Origin: Candidatus Saccharimonadia bacterium
GTDB taxonomy: Bacteria; Patescibacteriota; Saccharimonadia; Saccharimonadales; SZUA-47
NCBI GenBank assembly: GCA_938050265.1
Contig: CALLJT010000056.1
Span: forward strand, 1-37,995
DNA length: 37,995 nt
Direction of reading: 5' to 3'
Positions 23,152 through 31,382 of this stretch are shown here, one piece after another. Under the pieces are notes generated by a model. The model was not told the origin of the DNA. It saw nothing but the letters and a program-made list of their open reading frames with translations, and did not search any database. Numbering within the stretch: the first letter of the stretch is position 1; every line of letters starts with the position of its first letter. The translations under genes were made by a program, and so were the position numbers.

Positions 23152-23871
23152 ATGAATAAAGCATTTATATGGATCGCTATCGTGTTGGGTGGACTGTTCG
23201 GGCTGTTTATGCTGACAGCACCAACGACTGAAGAAGCCGCGCGAAACAATACCCCAAGTGTCGACACCTCTTCCCCGCTCGACCTCGCAACCGAAAATGC
23301 CGCGCCAAAACAGGTCGACGAATCTACTAAAACCAAATTATTTATAGGCAGCTCAACAGCACCAGTTACTCTTGTTGAATACGGTGATTTCAAATGTCCG
23401 GCTTGCGGGCAGTTTCACCAGGTGATCGGGCAAGAACTGCGACAAAAATACATCGATACAGGTCAGCTCAAAATTGAGTTTAGAAACTTTCCGTTCATAG
23501 GGCCTGATTCTGGGCGGGCGGCACGAGGTACGTATTGTGCGCACAATCAGGGTGGGTTTCAGGCGTACCACGACGCAGTGTATGACTACATGTGGGATAC
23601 ATACTACGCTAGTGGGAACTACGCATCTGAGTTTGAAGACATATTGACGACTGACCTACTCATCGAAATAGCTGGAGATTCTGTCGCAGACCAAGACAAG
23701 CTTCGCAGCTGTATCGATTCTGATGACGTAGACAGTATCATCAACGACGATGTTGCACTGGCACAATGGGCCGGTGTGACCGGTACGCCTGGGTTTACGT
23801 TCGACGGTCAGAAAATTAATGGGCCGCTCAGTATCGCAACCCTTGAGACGCTAATCAACACAAAACTGTAG
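23152..23871 (+). CDS. Membrane-anchored DsbA-like thiol:disulfide oxidoreductase
   Basis: 239 residues. Membrane anchor at about 4-22, a Ser/Thr/Asp-rich linker, then a thioredoxin-fold domain with DsbA-type helical insert. The redox site is C82-P-A-C85 (FKCPACGQFH) and the cis-proline is P213 in TGTPGFTF. Two additional cysteines (C129, C187) may form a structural disulfide. Acts outside the membrane to form or isomerise disulfides in exported proteins (family knowledge); several exported proteins in this window contain paired cysteines. It is leaderless and 28 nt upstream of a membrane protein with a CVAC motif, its likely partner. Confidence 0.92.
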   Translation: MNKAFIWIAIVLGGLFGLFMLTAPTTEEAARNNTPSVDTSSPLDLATENAAPKQVDESTKTKLFIGSSTAPVTLVEYGDFKCPACGQFHQVIGQELRQKYIDTGQLKIEFRNFPFIGPDSGRAARGTYCAHNQGGFQAYHDAVYDYMWDTYYASGNYASEFEDILTTDLLIEIAGDSVADQDKLRSCIDSDDVDSIINDDVALAQWAGVTGTPGFTFDGQKINGPLSIATLETLINTKL

Positions 23872-23899
23872 CCATAGTGCGCACCCGCTGGAGAGCATA

Positions 23900-24478
23900 A
23901 TGAGTAACACCATCAAAGCCCCACTGAGTATCCGGCTCAAAGCGAGCGCCAGAGGTTTCTTGGCCGTGTTCACAGATCTGCGATACGTCGCTATCGCTGC
24001 ACTGGGGATTTTGTTTTTCGGATCACTGGTGATTTGGTCATTGAACCTCGAGTTTGCGCGCTATGTGCTACTGGAGCTCCCAGTGTCGTTGGGTGTACGG
24101 CTTCAGACGATTTTTTGGGACCCACTGTGGAGTATATTTACGACGTATAACAACACGCAGGCTCTAGGTATTATGCTGTTTTCTGTGCTTTCAGGGCTGA
24201 ATAGTGCAATGTTAATCTACGTGCTCAAGCGTCAGAGTTTCAGAAACATACCGAAAAAAAGCGGCTTTGGCGGCACCGTGTTTGCCGTACTCGCCGGAGG
24301 CTGCGTAGCCTGTGGCACATCTATCCTCGCACCACTGGCAGCTACATTTGGCGCCACATCGGGCGCGTTCTTGCGCGACCTCTCGACCATGCTGAACTGG
24401 GCAGCAAGCCTACTCATAATCTACTCAATCTACAAACTCGGCCTCCTGGTCGCCACAATGCAGGCGAAGAATCGTTAG
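23900..24478 (+). CDS. Multi-pass membrane protein with CVAC motif, candidate redox partner of DsbA-like protein
   Basis: 192 residues with about four hydrophobic segments (near 28-48, 88-108, 123-150, 165-187). The only cysteines are C135 and C138 in LAGGCVACGTSILAPL, a CxxC flanked by glycines at a membrane boundary, and they are not found elsewhere in the protein. I recognise no named family with certainty; the arrangement recalls DsbD/CcdA- or VKOR-type membrane thiol carriers but the rest does not match them clearly. GGAG-type Shine-Dalgarno at 23890-23895. Directly follows the DsbA-like gene (28 nt), so reoxidation or reduction of the DsbA-like protein is a reasonable inference. Confidence 0.7.
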   Translation: MSNTIKAPLSIRLKASARGFLAVFTDLRYVAIAALGILFFGSLVIWSLNLEFARYVLLELPVSLGVRLQTIFWDPLWSIFTTYNNTQALGIMLFSVLSGLNSAMLIYVLKRQSFRNIPKKSGFGGTVFAVLAGGCVACGTSILAPLAATFGATSGAFLRDLSTMLNWAASLLIIYSIYKLGLLVATMQAKNR

Positions 24479-24531
24479 TAAATCTCAGTCGTCATCTCAT
24501 GGATCGACTTTAGACTGGGAGTTTCGATGTT

Positions 24532-25047
24532 CTAAAAAATATCTACGCTTGTTGCACGCAGGCGTACTGTTGCTGTATCCCGACTATCGGAGTATATGCT
24601 CTCTGCAGTTGCGCCTCGAATAGACATTGCAGTACCGTTGTCATTTACTTGCACAGAGCACATTGATGCCCCGGTGTAGCACGTGATCTCATTAAGGGTG
24701 TACTGATTAAGGTTGTTGACCTGTAGGAATTTTGTTATTTCTTGCTTAACTTGATCAAGGTTCAAGTCCTCACCCTGTAGGGTGTATGTTGCTCCAACAC
24801 TATAACAAGGATCTTCTCCGTCGCTCGTGAAGTAGCATGATCCAAATAGGCTAGATTTAAATGTGCCTGGTGTGCGTATTTCTGAGATTACCTCCCAATT
24901 GAGAGCGGTGGTATCGATGGAGTCGACGTAATCGGCACTCGAGCTATAGTTTGTGTTTGTTGCATGCCAAGGGAGTGTAGCCGCAGCAACGATAGCAATA
25001 GCCAGTAGTCCAGCTAATGAGCTAATGATCTTGTGTTTGCGTGTCAT
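24532..25047 (-). CDS. Hypothetical exported protein with four cysteines
   Basis: 171 residues. N-terminal basic stretch followed by a hydrophobic segment (about 8-26), then a Ser/Thr/Asp-rich exported part. Cysteines occur in two close pairs (CYFTSDGEDPC and CYTGASMC), which would suit disulfide formation by the adjacent DsbA-like protein (inference). No family recognised. It converges on the CVAC membrane protein. Upstream of the ATG on the minus strand there is AAGG and GGATG, a weak Shine-Dalgarno, and a CATACT-like -10 about 40 nt away. Confidence reflects the good coding character of the frame rather than a known homologue. Confidence 0.65.
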   Translation of the reverse strand: MTRKHKIISSLAGLLAIAIVAAATLPWHATNTNYSSSADYVDSIDTTALNWEVISEIRTPGTFKSSLFGSCYFTSDGEDPCYSVGATYTLQGEDLNLDQVKQEITKFLQVNNLNQYTLNEITCYTGASMCSVQVNDNGTAMSIRGATAESIYSDSRDTATVRLRATSVDIF

Positions 25048-25301
25048 GAATCATCCAGCCTTAGTTAAGTTAGTGTATGTACTTAGTATGATATCACAAT
25101 GCAAGATCGCCTACCCGAAAGCGACCTTTAGTGCCTTTTTCTCGTCCTGATATAGTTATCCGCTCGGGCCGGGCTACAACTTTTCATGAAACTAAATACG
25201 TAGAAACAGATGAGTGCAGAAGTATAGTAACGAACTATCCGGAGGTTTCATGGAAAGTTCGTAGGCTGGACAAGAGTGCATTTGACAAGCTTGTCTATCC
25301 T
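25048..25301. other. 254-bp intergenic region without a supported gene
   Basis: Upstream side of the exported-protein gene and downstream side of the FAD oxidase. An 81-codon plus-strand frame (25131-25376) runs into the FAD oxidase and is not credible. GGAGG at 25241-25245 precedes an ATG that stops after four codons. A perfect 12-bp palindrome GACAAGCTTGTC is at 25284-25295, 6 nt from the FAD oxidase stop. Confidence 0.5.
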
Positions 25302-26957
25302 TTACCGGTCGATTTTGGAGCGGGCTTTTTCGCGGTCCATGCGGGCGAGAGATTCGATAGTGTATTCATGGCGTAGGTGTCGTTTGACGTAGTTGAAATC
25401 GACGCCGATTTTCTTGTGTGGGTTGAGCATGTTTTCTGGGTCCCAGATGTGCTTGACTTCGTCAAATAGTTTTTCCATAGCGGGTCCGAACATTAGTGGC
25501 TGGTAGACGGCGCGCATCAAACTGTCGTTGTGCTCCCCTGCTGCCGTGCCGCCTAAGTCGTGCACCATATTGTAGAAATCGTCGGTCACCTGGAACAGTT
25601 TTTTGCGGTCAGATGCTTTAGACAGGTCCATAAACGGCTGCATGTGCAGGTCTGCGTCGCCTGCGTGACCCCAGATGGCTATTTCTAGGTCGTATTTGTC
25701 GAATATTTCATATGCGCGTTTTATGAATTCAGGTAGTTTGTGCGGCGGAACCGTACCGTCTTCGATGATCGGGAGTGCTTTTTTGTTGCCAGGTATTGTC
25801 CACATAACTGCCGCTGCTGAACGGCGCAGTTTCCAGGCCTCTGCTTCTTCGGCCGGTGTGCGTTTGACCTCTGATTCATAGGCGTATGTATCTACGATGG
25901 ATCGAGCCTTCTTGATTTTGTTTTCGCGGATGCTGTCGGTCTGATCGTCGAACTCACAAAGCAGGACAATCGCTGGTATTCTATCGCCAGGAATGAGGCC
26001 TTTGAGTAGTTCTGGTTTTTCTCTGTTGACGAGGTTGATCAAGTTGCTGTCAACTATTTCAAGCGCAGACGGCTCAAGTCTGTGGAGGTCCTGCGCTGCC
26101 AGCCCTGCCTGCTCTATAGAGTCATAGAAGCTAACCAGTAGATCGACTTTGTTTGGGTCGGGTGTCGGTATCGTTCGTAGCCGGATCGCCGTCACGAAGC
26201 AGAGTGTGCCTTGTGACCCAATAACAACTTGGCTAAGGTTGAACTGATTGTGATTGGCGATATGCCAGAGCGCATAGCCGGACGACTCTTTAGTGACGTG
26301 TGGGTGGTCGGTATGGATTGTTTTGTGATGGTCGGTGATAATTTTTTCCATGTCCCGGTAGATTTTGCCCTCAAGGCCGGGGAGGTTCATTTTTTCTTTG
26401 AGTTCGTGGTTGTCGAGCGCATGTAGCCAGGTCACTGTTCCGTCAGCAAGCACGACTTGGATCGCTTCTACGTACTTGCGCGTGGCACCGTACTTAACCG
26501 TTTTTTCGCCTGCTGAGTTGTTGGCGACTGCGCCACCGATAGTACAGACTTCAACAGATGCGGGGTACGACGGGATATACTGGCCTGTTTTTTTGAGCTC
26601 TTTCTGGAGGCGGCCGTAGAGACAACCTGGCTGTACCACGGCATAGCCATCACCTATTTCGAGTATCTGGTCCATGTACCGCATGAAATCGACGATAATA
26701 CCGGTATTGAGTGGTCCTCCGCCTTGGTCTGTGCCGTTCCCTCGGGCAGTGAGAGATATGCGGTCGTTGCCGTTTTGATGAGCGATGTCCACTGTTTTTA
26801 CTACTGTAGATACATCGTTTGCGTCTTTTGGAAATACGATTGCAGAGGGAGTGATTTCGAACACGCCACCATCAGTAGAGTAATAGTCTAGATCAGTGTC
26901 TTCGACACTTAAGTCCCCTGCAATTGTTTGCTGTAGCTGCTTAAACACATGCTTCAT
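25302..26957 (-). CDS. FAD-binding oxidase, GlcD/D-lactate dehydrogenase type
   Basis: 551 residues from ATG 26957. N-terminal FAD_binding_4 domain with ARGNGTDQGGGPL at 71-83 and GCLYGRLQKEL/GGAVANNSAGEKTVKYG in the next 100 residues. C-terminal FAD-linked oxidase domain with AIWGHAGDADLHMQPF and GGTAAGEHND, which carry the substrate- and metal-site histidines. There is no Fe-S domain, so it is the flavin subunit type acting on a 2-hydroxy acid such as D-lactate or glycolate (family knowledge; substrate not resolved). GTG 26969 is an alternative start, but it would sit on top of the GGGTGG ribosome-binding sequence. Divergent from the VanY-like gene. Confidence 0.88.
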   Translation of the reverse strand: MKHVFKQLQQTIAGDLSVEDTDLDYYSTDGGVFEITPSAIVFPKDANDVSTVVKTVDIAHQNGNDRISLTARGNGTDQGGGPLNTGIIVDFMRYMDQILEIGDGYAVVQPGCLYGRLQKELKKTGQYIPSYPASVEVCTIGGAVANNSAGEKTVKYGATRKYVEAIQVVLADGTVTWLHALDNHELKEKMNLPGLEGKIYRDMEKIITDHHKTIHTDHPHVTKESSGYALWHIANHNQFNLSQVVIGSQGTLCFVTAIRLRTIPTPDPNKVDLLVSFYDSIEQAGLAAQDLHRLEPSALEIVDSNLINLVNREKPELLKGLIPGDRIPAIVLLCEFDDQTDSIRENKIKKARSIVDTYAYESEVKRTPAEEAEAWKLRRSAAAVMWTIPGNKKALPIIEDGTVPPHKLPEFIKRAYEIFDKYDLEIAIWGHAGDADLHMQPFMDLSKASDRKKLFQVTDDFYNMVHDLGGTAAGEHNDSLMRAVYQPLMFGPAMEKLFDEVKHIWDPENMLNPHKKIGVDFNYVKRHLRHEYTIESLARMDREKARSKIDR

Positions 26958-26995
26958 GCGTAGTCCCACCCTTGTTTAGTTGCATAGTTACCTCT

Positions 26996-27010
26996 AGTAT
27001 AATGTATACT
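26996..27010. promoter_or_regulatory. Back-to-back divergent -10 boxes
   Basis: AGTATA-ATG-TATACT: the plus-strand TATACT (27005-27010) is 8 nt before ATG 27019 and the minus-strand TATACT (26996-27001) serves the FAD oxidase with a leader of about 32 nt. Both promoters open at almost the same spot, so they should compete. Confidence 0.6.
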
Positions 27011-27018
27011 TCAAGCCA

Positions 27019-28029
27019 ATGCGAATAATAGAACCCAAAACATACAGACACACGCGAGCATCATCTGCGAGAAAGCCTCAGTTTTTCCGCTCGAAGCCTG
27101 CGATTGTCATTGCAGCACTGTTGCTTGTTGGCGTTGGGCTCGCTGCACGCCAGTGGATATTCCAGGACGATACGCAGCCTGTCGTAGCATCTGCACAGGA
27201 TCAAGCCCAAGAGCCAAGCGACACAGTCTCTACCACAGGAGCCTCTGAGCCGCAGCCGGAGGATGCAGCTGTGCCCCCGGACGAGCCGGAGCCGCAGATC
27301 GAGCAAGAGCCCGAGTCTGAACCTGAGCCGTCAGAGCAGTTAGTCGAGCAACCTAGCACCCCTGTTCAGCAGCCTGAGGTTGACCTGCTGACGTTTGCCG
27401 ACAACGATTTTAAGCTGTTTTACGACAACCTCAAGCAGCCTGGGCTCGATACAGTAGAGAACCCGCCGTTTATATACGACAACGTTGCGGCTGACGAGCG
27501 TATCCAGCAGATCGCAGAAGACCGCGGTTATAAACTGCGCAGTGAGCCGTCGGTGCAGCTCGCGACTGTCGATGGCTATCCAGTGCAGCCCGCTATAGTC
27601 GATCCGTGGCTCGCGCTCAAGCAAGCTGCAGCCGCTGACGGCCACACGATCAGTATCGTGTCGGCTTATAGGAGCATTAGTCACCAGAGGACGCTATTCA
27701 CAAGCCGACTGCAGTCTGCGGGCGCTACAGTCGAACAGGTGGCCGCAGGCACTGTCGATAACAAAATCGACTCGGTATTAGTGACATCGTCTATACCTGG
27801 CTATTCTAAGCACCACACCGGGTACACCATAGACATTTTGTGTGCTGGCTGGGCGTTCGAAAATTTCAAAAACTCACCCTGCAACGAATGGATATCCGCC
27901 AACAACTTCGAAATGGCTAAGCTACACGGGTTCATACCGAGCTATCCACCTGGCGCTACGAAACAAGGCCCAGACCCAGAAGCTTGGGAATACGTATGGG
28001 TCGGCGTCGACCTCCTGACCAAAAGATAA
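27019..28029 (+). CDS. Membrane-anchored VanY/M15-like D,D-carboxypeptidase, altered zinc site
   Basis: 336 residues. Basic N-terminus, membrane anchor about 26-44, long acidic Pro/Glu/Gln linker (about 50-120), and an M15B peptidase domain at about 195-333. SAYRS is at 215-219, and GYSKHHTGYTID at 261-272 supplies the first His (H265) and D272. In the third motif the expected ExWH is E321-A-W-E324, so the third zinc-ligand histidine is glutamate. It may still bind metal or may be a non-catalytic peptidoglycan binder. Normally trims D-Ala-D-Ala or D-Ala-D-lactate from peptidoglycan precursors. Leaderless start. Confidence 0.82.
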   Translation: MRIIEPKTYRHTRASSARKPQFFRSKPAIVIAALLLVGVGLAARQWIFQDDTQPVVASAQDQAQEPSDTVSTTGASEPQPEDAAVPPDEPEPQIEQEPESEPEPSEQLVEQPSTPVQQPEVDLLTFADNDFKLFYDNLKQPGLDTVENPPFIYDNVAADERIQQIAEDRGYKLRSEPSVQLATVDGYPVQPAIVDPWLALKQAAAADGHTISIVSAYRSISHQRTLFTSRLQSAGATVEQVAAGTVDNKIDSVLVTSSIPGYSKHHTGYTIDILCAGWAFENFKNSPCNEWISANNFEMAKLHGFIPSYPPGATKQGPDPEAWEYVWVGVDLLTKR

Positions 28030-28116
28030 ACTAATTTTACCGACCAAACAACAGGCGTACTGAGCGGTAGATTCACACGGGCCAAGCCCGCGCGTGTAGT
28101 CAGTGCATGTTCGTGG

Positions 28117-28122
28117 TATAAT
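28117..28122 (+). promoter_or_regulatory. -10 box of alpha/beta hydrolase gene
   Basis: TATAAT, 17 nt before ATG 28140; leader of about 10 nt with no Shine-Dalgarno. Confidence 0.5.
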
Positions 28123-28139
28123 AACTTAACGACATAAGT

Positions 28140-29126
28140 ATGGCTACAAAAACACAAACACCACAACCAGAATCTATTAACGACGTCCTCGACCGTATGC
28201 AGGCGTTTATAAAGCCGCTTAATCTTAACGGTCTGCATGGTCGAGTGCTTCGTATTCCTGCTGCTTCAAAAACCACTCGCAGAGAAATACTGATGGTATA
28301 TGGGCATCATTCGTCTCTAGAGCGCATGTTCGGTGTTGCAGAAGCGTTCGCCGACTACGGCAACGTCACCATGCCAGATATGCCTGGGTTTGGCGGTATG
28401 GACAGCTTCTACGGTATCGGTATGAAGCCTACCATCGACGACCTCGCTGATTATCTTGCGACGTTCGTCAAGCTACGCTATAGGACCAAAAAAATAACAA
28501 TCATTGGCATGTCGCTGGGGCTTGTTGTGGCGACACGGATGCTGCAGCGATACCCTGCTCTGCAGAAGCGTGTTGAGCTGATCGTCAGCCTGGTTGGGTT
28601 TTCTCATAAAGATGACTTTTCATTTTCTCGTCCACGTCAGGCGCTATACACGTCCCTGACGTATATCGTTTCACATAAGTTGATTGCTAGGGTTTTTTAT
28701 CACACCGCACTACAGCCGTGGGTGATACGCACGGCATATGCCCGCACCCACAACGCAAAACATAAGTTTACCGGTATGGATGAGACCGAAAAACGACAAA
28801 TGCTCGATTTTGAAGTCAGATTGTGGCGTGAAAACGACGCACAGACACACGCGTACACGAACTATCAGTTGTTTAAGTTCGACAACACGAAAAGCCAGAT
28901 TGATCTACCACTGCACCATGTGACGGCTGAAGTTGACCAGTATTTCGATAAGCACGCGGTGGAACAGCATTTTCGTATCATATTCTCAGACTATATAGAG
29001 TACGTCGTCGATGCGAAGGTTCATGCGCCGAGTGTGGTGGCGAATAAGTCCGAGGCAGAGATGTACATACCTGATACACTGAAGAAGACGCTCAAGAAAC
29101 GTCCCAGACAGTCACGGAAAGCATAA
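28140..29126 (+). CDS. Alpha/beta hydrolase-fold protein
   Basis: 328 residues, no signal peptide. The nucleophile elbow GMSLG is at 123-127 (Ser125) after IIG, and the oxyanion-side stretch MVYGHHSSLERM is at 52-63 with PDMPGFGGMDS at 79-89 (the usual DxxGxG loop). A cap-like helical insert spans about 165-250. The acid and base of the triad are likely in AEVDQYFD and VHAPS near 260-310 but are not certain. Basic C-terminus (KKTLKKRPRQSRK). Substrate unknown. Followed after 23 nt by a GT4 glycosyltransferase, so it may act in glycolipid or cell-surface metabolism (inference). Confidence 0.8.
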   Translation: MATKTQTPQPESINDVLDRMQAFIKPLNLNGLHGRVLRIPAASKTTRREILMVYGHHSSLERMFGVAEAFADYGNVTMPDMPGFGGMDSFYGIGMKPTIDDLADYLATFVKLRYRTKKITIIGMSLGLVVATRMLQRYPALQKRVELIVSLVGFSHKDDFSFSRPRQALYTSLTYIVSHKLIARVFYHTALQPWVIRTAYARTHNAKHKFTGMDETEKRQMLDFEVRLWRENDAQTHAYTNYQLFKFDNTKSQIDLPLHHVTAEVDQYFDKHAVEQHFRIIFSDYIEYVVDAKVHAPSVVANKSEAEMYIPDTLKKTLKKRPRQSRKA

Positions 29127-29149
29127 ACAAGAGCACAGACAGGCATACC

Positions 29150-30289
29150 ATGAAGATGAAGATCGCCGTATTTACCCCCTATAACATATTCAAGCCAGGT
29201 GGTGTCCAGGAACATGTCAACCTCCAGGTGGAGGCGCTGAGAAGTAAGGGACACACGGTCACTGTTATCACACCACGGCCGCGTAAGACATATGCGCATG
29301 AAGCACCTGAAGGCGTTATATTTCTCGGTGCATCTGCTCGGCTGAAAACCACATCCGCTACCAGTGCAGACGTGTCAGTGACACCGTATGGTCAGCGTAT
29401 CGACGAGATTTTGTCCGAGGGTTACGACGTACTGCACGTGCATGAGCCACTTGTACCCGTTGCTGCGAGGCAGCTACTCATGCGAGCGGAAGGCAAGGCG
29501 ATGCGTGTAGGTACGTTTCATGCTGCGTTGCCGGGCAACACGCTCGGTAAGTCACTTATTAGTACGTTCAAGGCGTATGTGCCAGCTATCATGCCCCACT
29601 TGGATATCGTAACCGCTGTGTCCCCTGCCGCAACTGGGTTCATAGAAGACTATAGCGAGTATTCTAACGTCGAAATCAGCTACATACCTAACTGTATAGA
29701 CGTGTCGAAGTTTGCCGCGCCACCACAAGAGCGTGACCAAAACATGGTGTTTTTCATGGGTCGCCTCGAAAAGCGTAAAGGTGCCTTGCAGGCAGTCAAA
29801 GCGTTTGCAGTACTGAAAGAACGCAAGCCTGAAGCGCGTTTAGTGATTGCCAGCGATGGACCACTGCGCGCATCACTCGAACAGTACGTGCAGACAAACG
29901 AAATCGACGACGTGGAGTTTCTCGGCGTCATATCTGACGAACAAAAGATCCAGCTGTTGAGCACGTGTGGCATATATACCTCACCAGCCCTGTACGGCGA
30001 GAGTTTCGGTATCGTGCTAGCTGAAGCTATGGCTATGGGCGCGCCGATAGTCGCACATCCAAACGAAGGTTATAAATGGACCCTGAGAGAGACCGGGCGC
30101 TTGTCACTTGTCAATTGCAAAGACCCCGAAGAGTACGCCGAGCGAATGCAGCTCATGCTCGAAGACACGGCCGTACGCGCTACGTGGCAGAAGTGGGCCA
30201 AAAAATACGTCAAGCAGTTCGACATCAAGTTCGTCGCTAAGCAGTACGAAGAGCTCTACAAACGCAGCCTAAAGTCTATACAGAAGTAA
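29150..30289 (+). CDS. GT4 family glycosyltransferase (PimA-like)
   Basis: 379 residues, GT-B fold, cytoplasmic. N-terminal acceptor domain starts with IAVFTPYNIFKPGGVQEHV and has a typical GT4 glycine loop; C-terminal donor domain carries FMGRLEKRKG (about 201-210), and the E-x7-E motif ALYGESFGIVLAEAMAMGAPIVA near 275-300. Resembles phosphatidylinositol mannosyltransferase-type enzymes (family knowledge); acceptor unknown. A second GT4 gene with the same layout lies at 31383. Weak ribosome-binding signal (AGG) and 23 nt from the preceding hydrolase, so probably co-transcribed. Confidence 0.9.
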   Translation: MKMKIAVFTPYNIFKPGGVQEHVNLQVEALRSKGHTVTVITPRPRKTYAHEAPEGVIFLGASARLKTTSATSADVSVTPYGQRIDEILSEGYDVLHVHEPLVPVAARQLLMRAEGKAMRVGTFHAALPGNTLGKSLISTFKAYVPAIMPHLDIVTAVSPAATGFIEDYSEYSNVEISYIPNCIDVSKFAAPPQERDQNMVFFMGRLEKRKGALQAVKAFAVLKERKPEARLVIASDGPLRASLEQYVQTNEIDDVEFLGVISDEQKIQLLSTCGIYTSPALYGESFGIVLAEAMAMGAPIVAHPNEGYKWTLRETGRLSLVNCKDPEEYAERMQLMLEDTAVRATWQKWAKKYVKQFDIKFVAKQYEELYKRSLKSIQK

Positions 30290-30290
30290 A

Positions 30291-30325
30291 AGAACCTGTT
30301 CTAGGCTCTAAGAATCCAGGTTTCT
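30291..30325. terminator. Weak inverted repeat between convergent genes
   Basis: AGAACCTG at 30291-30298 and CAGGTTTCT at 30317-30325 can pair with a large loop, between the stops of the GT4 and proline-iminopeptidase-like genes. Low confidence as a terminator. Confidence 0.3.
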
Positions 30326-31271
30326 AATCAAGGAATGCCCACGCGTAGGCGCGCTGCACCTCACGGTTCGTGGATTCGCTTTCGCTGTGGCTGCCCGGCG
30401 TCATGTGTAAATGCACGGCCGGTCCCATGGCTTGCGCTAGGTCGTAAGCCCCTTGTGCACGGCACACGAGATCGTGTCGTCCGTGTGTGATTACTGTCGG
30501 TATGTCAGATAGTTTTGCCGCGTTTTCAATAAGGTAGTTTTCAGGAATATAGCAGTTGTTCGAAAACCAGTTGATGGATCTGACCGCATACTCAAGAGTG
30601 CCTAGATCAAGTGTGTTCCTGTCGATCGATGACCGCAGCGCTGCATAGTCCGAGTCGACTTTCATGCCTGCTGGTTCGAGCTGGTTGAACCGACGTAGGT
30701 GGTCGAGCTTCTGTGCTTCTGATCCGTTTTGGAATATCTCGGCGTAGTATGCGAGTGGATTGTTCCGCTTGTCTGCCGGGACTGTTTCTATATAGTAGTC
30801 CCACGCTTCTGGGTGCGCATGTGTAACAGCGCCGTTCGTAAAAATGGCGTCGTTGTCTGATTGCCGAGCGAGATATATCGCACCAATGAGCATCCGTGAC
30901 ACTCGCTCTGGGTGCTGCAAGGCATAATACAGCGCCAGTGTTGAGCCCCATGAAAACCCGAACAGTTGGATGCTGTCATATCCAAAGTGCCCGCGGAGCT
31001 TCTCTATATCGCCGACCCGTGTCTCTGCTGTGTCATGTGCGAATGGGTCCTGCGCTCTACTCTGCCCACAGCCGCGCTGGTCATGAAAAACAACCAGGTG
31101 CTTAGACGGATCGAACGCAAGTTTATGTTTGTCAGCAGACTGCGACACCGGGCCACCGTGTAGCGCGAAAATTGGCACGCCGTCCGGATCCCCCCATTGC
31201 TGATAGTAGATTTCGTGTCCATCTCCTACGTCTACGTATCCCGAGTCGAGTGTATTTTCGTCTTCTGTCAT
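30324..31271 (-). CDS. Proline iminopeptidase-like alpha/beta hydrolase (S33)
   Basis: 315 residues from ATG 31271. Motifs: HGGP at 38-41 (oxyanion hole), DQRGCGQS at 64-71 (family DQRGCGRS), GFSWGS at 105-110 with nucleophile S107, Asp in THGRHDLVCR and His in TPGSHSES near the C-terminus. The pattern matches S33 prolyl aminopeptidases that release N-terminal proline from peptides in the cytoplasm. Frame open to 31322, but a minus-strand TGCTAGGAT (extended -10, TAGGAT) ends 7 nt before ATG 31271, so the shorter start is preferred. Peptide scavenging would fit a host-dependent lifestyle (inference). Confidence 0.9.
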   Translation of the reverse strand: MTEDENTLDSGYVDVGDGHEIYYQQWGDPDGVPIFALHGGPVSQSADKHKLAFDPSKHLVVFHDQRGCGQSRAQDPFAHDTAETRVGDIEKLRGHFGYDSIQLFGFSWGSTLALYYALQHPERVSRMLIGAIYLARQSDNDAIFTNGAVTHAHPEAWDYYIETVPADKRNNPLAYYAEIFQNGSEAQKLDHLRRFNQLEPAGMKVDSDYAALRSSIDRNTLDLGTLEYAVRSINWFSNNCYIPENYLIENAAKLSDIPTVITHGRHDLVCRAQGAYDLAQAMGPAVHLHMTPGSHSESESTNREVQRAYAWAFLD

Positions 31272-31366
31272 AGGTAGAATCCTAGCACAGCAGGGCTCGC
31301 CAGTAAAACTATAGCCCTGCACCCCACGCGAACAAGGTCATGGTTTATGGCATGGTAAAGCTGCGG

Positions 31367-31372
31367 TATACT
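31367..31372 (+). promoter_or_regulatory. -10 box of second GT4 gene (leaderless)
   Basis: TATACT, 10 nt before ATG 31383, no Shine-Dalgarno. Confidence 0.55.
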
Positions 31373-31382
31373 ACGCAGTATA

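Noticed and set aside
25241..25270. GGAGG followed by ATG resembling a gene start
   Set aside because: The frame stops after four codons (ATG GAA AGT TCG TAG).
25131..25376. 81-codon plus-strand frame in the gap before the FAD oxidase
   Set aside because: Starts at GTG without a ribosome-binding site and its end overlaps the well-supported FAD oxidase on the other strand.
28072..28098. GC-rich inverted repeat ACACGGGC/GCCCGCGCGTGT as terminator of the VanY-like gene
   Set aside because: Pairing is imperfect and no T-run follows; too weak to list.
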